A stretch of DNA of 13,557 nucleotides from Lachnospiraceae bacterium. Its GTDB lineage: Bacteria > Bacillota > Clostridia > Lachnospirales > Lachnospiraceae. The notes beneath the pieces are model-generated. The model had not been told where the DNA came from. It saw only the letters and a list, made by a program, of their open reading frames with translations, and ran no database searches. Shown here piece after piece: positions 11,401 through 13,557 of the stretch; position 1 is the first letter of the stretch, and each line of letters starts with the position of its first letter. The translations under genes and the position numbers were made by a program. The stretch covers positions 1 through 13,557 of the forward strand of contig DNJW01000127.1 in NCBI GenBank assembly GCA_003488965.1, in the 5' to 3' direction.

Positions 11401-13557
11401 GCTGGCAGAAAGAGTTTGTTCGGGAGATTGTAAGGCAACTGAAAGAAAAACGGGTACTCAAGGAAAACCAATGGGTATTAGGATTGCGAATAATGGAAGT
11501 TCAATGTCGATTGAAGGAAGAGGGATTTATATCTGGTGGGACATGTGCGCTTGAAGGGAAGAATGCGTTTGAATGTCGGTGGCAGTATGCTTTTTGGGAA
11601 AAAGAAGATGAGCTTTCCTGGAAATTTACTTCGGATAAGGCAGAAGAGAGAATAGTATCGATTTTTCATAGTGCTGCTTTTTATCTGGGCAAGGTATCAG
11701 AAGAAAAGGAATACAGGGAAATAAAAAGTGCCGTGGTGGAAGGAGCACCGGAGATTCTTGTTCAGGAAAACACCGGAATATTGGGACATTGTTTGGCTGA
11801 TTGGTTTCAGGAACAACAGGAAAGAGAACCAGAGGAAGAGAGTACCAGAATCTCTTTGCTTACTTTGCTGAATCTTTTGGAGGATAGTGTAAAAGCTGAA
11901 ATAATTGATAAGCTTTCCCATTTCCAGGAATATATGTTTCACGTGGGGAAGGAGAGTCTGAAGAATTGTCTGCCTGTAGTGCCGGGTGTCGGCTATCCGG
12001 GGATTATTGCGGAGACGGCATCCATGAAACAGGGGAGGAGTGTCGTTAAGAGGGTTGACTTTGTACCATCGGCTAATGCAAAGCCAGAGAATTGGGAAAA
12101 AGAGGAAGAAAACGTTTATTCGCTCTTCTCTATGGTGTTGGACGAGGGATTTGTTGCGTTAGATACATTGTTTGAAGATAACGGGCAAAAGGAGTTACAG
12201 ATACCGTTGATTCTGAATACTTATCAAAGATTGTATGAAGAGATACGGAAAATCCAAGAGGAAAATCCCTTGCAGTCGGTTGTGCTGTCAAGAAAAAACA
12301 TATTTGTCAAAAGGGGGGATGAAAAGGAAGATATCTCGCTTCTTCTCTGCTTTTATCTGCTGCCGGAAACGCATACGGGGAATGGCGTTTTGCTGGATGG
12401 CAGAAGAGGAAGGTTCACCTTTCAAACAATACAAGATTCAGGAAGCTTTTATTGGATTGCGGGTTATCTTGTCAAGGACGTATGCCATTTCGATGCATTA
12501 CGCTTGGAATATGATAATGATGGTATTTCAGAAGAAAAAGCAGATGAAGTCAAAATGATGGAATATACATTTAGGCGTTTAACTGGTGAAAGTCTGAATT
12601 TTGGAAATACGATAAAAAATATTCGTTCTTATGAAAAATCTGTGGATAGAGCAATTAAGCGTACAGAATATTTTCTATCCATGCGAGAGTACAGAGATAT
12701 ATTTTTAGAGGAAAACGCAGCAGTGGATTCCTTTATCAGCCAGAGAATGAGAAGAGAGAACTATGATTACCGTTCGGTGGAATGCAGCTATTATACAGCT
12801 GTCTGGGCAAAAGGGTATTTGCGGGGCAGGTTTGATGCGTTAGTGAAGCTGTCTGAGAAAAATGAAGAGAAGAATAGTAGAAAATATTTCACTGAGAGAA
12901 GAGTGCCGAAAGCTTATCTTGTCCTGGCAGATTGTATAGAGGGACTTGTTAATATGGTGAGTAAAGATATAAAAAGCAAGGAGGATTTTAGGGGGCTCCA
13001 GGCATTAGCCTGCGGACTTCGCGCGGATGCTGTTTTGTTGCACCTAAGAATGCAGGTTTTGGAACTGATAGAGTCGTTTGGCGTGGAACAAAGGGAAAAA
13101 ATGAAAAAGCAGAAAGAGGATTTGCCCTTTGCTGTTTTAGGGTTGGATGAAAATCAGGAGATTACGATGGATGAGAGTCCGATTGAGGAGATTGTAAATT
13201 GTCTGTTGGATGGAAGAAACGATAAAAGACTTAGCAAGATAAATCATATAGGCTGGCTGCTTTTGCTTGAATGGATATTGGAGGCTGAGGGGTTTGAGTC
13301 AAAAGATGAAATGGAATTTTTCGTCGGAGAGATTAAAAAATGGGTTCATAAAATATTAAAGGATACGGAACAAGATGCACTGGAGTTTCCGTTTGAGAAA
13401 ATGAACGCTTTTTTCGCTTTGTGGACCCGTGCTCAGACAGATGAATTTTTTGTGTTATGCGAAGAAATTGATAAAAAGCTTGGGACTAAGGTGGAAGTCA
13501 AATATTCCGATTTTTATTACCAAAAAAAGGGAAAAGTACATATTCTTTTGGATAATC
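8439..13557 (+). CDS. DnaG-type primase (CHC2-TOPRIM) / reverse transcriptase fusion, partial at 3' end
   Basis: One frame without a stop for 1706 codons, running off the right edge. Residues 1-70 hold a CHC2 zinc finger: MCKCPFHDD and CYACHKRWDNLDFV give C37, H40, C56, C59. Residues about 190-250 match the DnaG catalytic N-subdomain (IRDRKRDIVGF at 207-217, RYKFTKELPKRTILY). The TOPRIM domain (about 258-345) has YLVEGIFDA (E266) and MDQDEAGQRG (D315, D317), all metal ligands present. The reverse transcriptase lies at about 510-840: RFPKKLGEERTKSI (525 on), LDIRKFYDSI (D644, D650), GIPQGPNLSAYIAN (725 on), RYARYVDDM (YVDD 771-774), LVLSPKT (K806) and GGLG (about 827-830). PQGP is typical of UG/Abi defence RTs. 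The remaining 860-plus residues are largely helical and unrecognised. The protein could prime with its own RNA and extend it as cDNA (inference). It lies 146 nt after the PLD-helicase gene on the same strand. Confidence 0.88.
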   Translation, partial: MGNDYYRYIKENIRIQDICGKLGIPVYGQGSTNMCKCPFHDDRIPSMAIYENHAYCYACHKRWDNLDFVGEQLSLDFEGRIEWMETNFPEILSKKSELTKSNEKAIPKSGYEIAYKLYADMTSEEDRNLQQFADKRKFKKSFLQEQGIFFAKGRKLQVCYVQDENTSIEERTKLDRCKLLLRQPWHERSLTDRYADYFPTDGVIISIRDRKRDIVGFAQRMAENQKLRYKFTKELPKRTILYRVDVFEKRIQTEKKSQSIEVYLVEGIFDALRMETEGKNALAVLGSQLTKTQTSELETVLQEYNRSTSIHIFMDQDEAGQRGNLQTLKNLWSKEFFRKNYIDIIVPLEGKDPDQCFQRGKDAKIRKYLPFEYLVRSNIPDEIREKEIDTKKCFESLGTEDKVICLSKISHWLPELYWQDILDAYAVVQNNYFVQIISAYIGNRRIDLSGDSKALRTSKVFLGRTDSYQFQTALQIARTSYGREALPLDELSWNRIQACADAFFAYFKDTLQKGNTLRIPLLTMRFPKKLGEERTKSIYVHERLILQQYVLNEMLGEGDNGYASYIPAVRYNRQNNRIITTGENIDRETVSFAYQIDMDALLESGVTGHGMYREYYSCWKTYIQYIQEGIQKLNSDRIYRIKLDIRKFYDSIPQYAVRRAIFPALLKALRADSDKFSTFRAEETEDDVNNLAEKVTSWLLGELFESKYYDAEDGSVATKKETTTGIPQGPNLSAYIANIVLFDMDGKVVKLVDKINKSAPEGTIIIRYARYVDDMIIISSNADALLEMKSLISSELYELGLVLSPKTDREDGVSKEEALAWTTDQRGGLGVSTVFDFPDDTLDDVLDEMESYEITDRRSALKLLETALFAVDKDFLPEEADQNRLLSVLFHTQEIRFTDMVRVAELLLIKAARQTGNIDEKNIYDRFMELWSVGKKSSPRDSLFWEEGIELYLFIEGCNKVLKRKGDSIRAKERFLIWKMAKVAIGKCWQKEFVREIVRQLKEKRVLKENQWVLGLRIMEVQCRLKEEGFISGGTCALEGKNAFECRWQYAFWEKEDELSWKFTSDKAEERIVSIFHSAAFYLGKVSEEKEYREIKSAVVEGAPEILVQENTGILGHCLADWFQEQQEREPEEESTRISLLTLLNLLEDSVKAEIIDKLSHFQEYMFHVGKESLKNCLPVVPGVGYPGIIAETASMKQGRSVVKRVDFVPSANAKPENWEKEEENVYSLFSMVLDEGFVALDTLFEDNGQKELQIPLILNTYQRLYEEIRKIQEENPLQSVVLSRKNIFVKRGDEKEDISLLLCFYLLPETHTGNGVLLDGRRGRFTFQTIQDSGSFYWIAGYLVKDVCHFDALRLEYDNDGISEEKADEVKMMEYTFRRLTGESLNFGNTIKNIRSYEKSVDRAIKRTEYFLSMREYRDIFLEENAAVDSFISQRMRRENYDYRSVECSYYTAVWAKGYLRGRFDALVKLSEKNEEKNSRKYFTERRVPKAYLVLADCIEGLVNMVSKDIKSKEDFRGLQALACGLRADAVLLHLRMQVLELIESFGVEQREKMKKQKEDLPFAVLGLDENQEITMDESPIEEIVNCLLDGRNDKRLSKINHIGWLLLLEWILEAEGFESKDEMEFFVGEIKKWVHKILKDTEQDALEFPFEKMNAFFALWTRAQTDEFFVLCEEIDKKLGTKVEVKYSDFYYQKKGKVHILLDN

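Noticed and set aside
11369..11554. 61-codon ORF, and other short plus-strand ORFs such as 12235-12558, inside the giant gene
   Set aside because: They lie in other frames of the long primase-RT gene and have no ribosome binding site or recognisable protein content.
8439..13557. Reading the RT as a group II intron maturase, retron RT or diversity-generating retroelement RT
   Set aside because: The motif is GIPQGPNLS, not the maturase-type TPQGGxxSPLLANI, and no maturase/HNH region or intron domain V is seen. There is no retron-type VTG or NAxxH motif and no msr/msd-like inverted repeats next to it. No template/variable repeat pair is visible. The primase N-terminus is also foreign to all three.

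Overview
The window looks like a chromosomal segment of a Lachnospiraceae-type Firmicute (gut Clostridia). Strong GGAGG-type ribosome binding sites, the Tag and PatB/MalY sequences, and a switch from a GC-richer housekeeping left end to an AT-richer right side (judged by eye, not computed) all fit this. No rRNA or tRNA gene and no CRISPR array is visible.

Left part (1-2290): a complete DNA-3-methyladenine glycosylase I (Tag) gene on the plus strand faces a complete MalY/PatB-type PLP-dependent C-S lyase on the minus strand. The gap between them holds a long imperfect hairpin and one copy of a dispersed intergenic repeat. Middle part (2290-5227): a decayed accessory region. It has one intact small unknown gene (2798-3283), several copies of a repeat family whose units run from CGTTATAC to GAGTATA, and a scrambled cluster of broken genes. 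In that cluster a small gene appears to be split by about 1.06 kb between two copies of a 10-bp direct repeat. The inserted block carries the C-terminal end of a SWIM-associated-type protein in permuted order around the C-terminal end of a DEAD/DEAH helicase with a PLD-like domain. After it come a promoter with a perfect inverted repeat and two tiny ORFs that are probably remnants.

Right part (5228-13557): a likely defence or nucleic-acid-processing island. A small class I methyltransferase overlaps by 31 nt a phospholipase-D-nuclease/superfamily 2 helicase fusion. After a 146-nt gap, one enormous reading frame runs from 8439 off the right edge (at least 1706 codons without a stop). Its N-terminus is a complete-looking DnaG-type primase core: CHC2 zinc finger with C37, H40, C56 and C59, a DnaG-like N-subdomain motif around residues 208-245, and a TOPRIM domain with E266, D315 and D317. 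This is fused to a reverse transcriptase (residues about 510-840; D644, GIPQG 725-729, YVDD 771-774) and then to at least 860 residues of largely helical sequence that I do not recognise.

The primase-reverse transcriptase fusion is the main discovery here. One polypeptide carries a bacterial RNA-primer-making module and an RT whose PQGP motif resembles the UG/Abi (defence-associated) RT group. It could therefore make its own primer and extend it as cDNA. Location next to a PLD-helicase/methyltransferase pair and fragments of another helicase supports, but does not prove, an anti-phage role. The 3' end, the stop codon, any partner genes and any associated noncoding RNA downstream lie outside the window.
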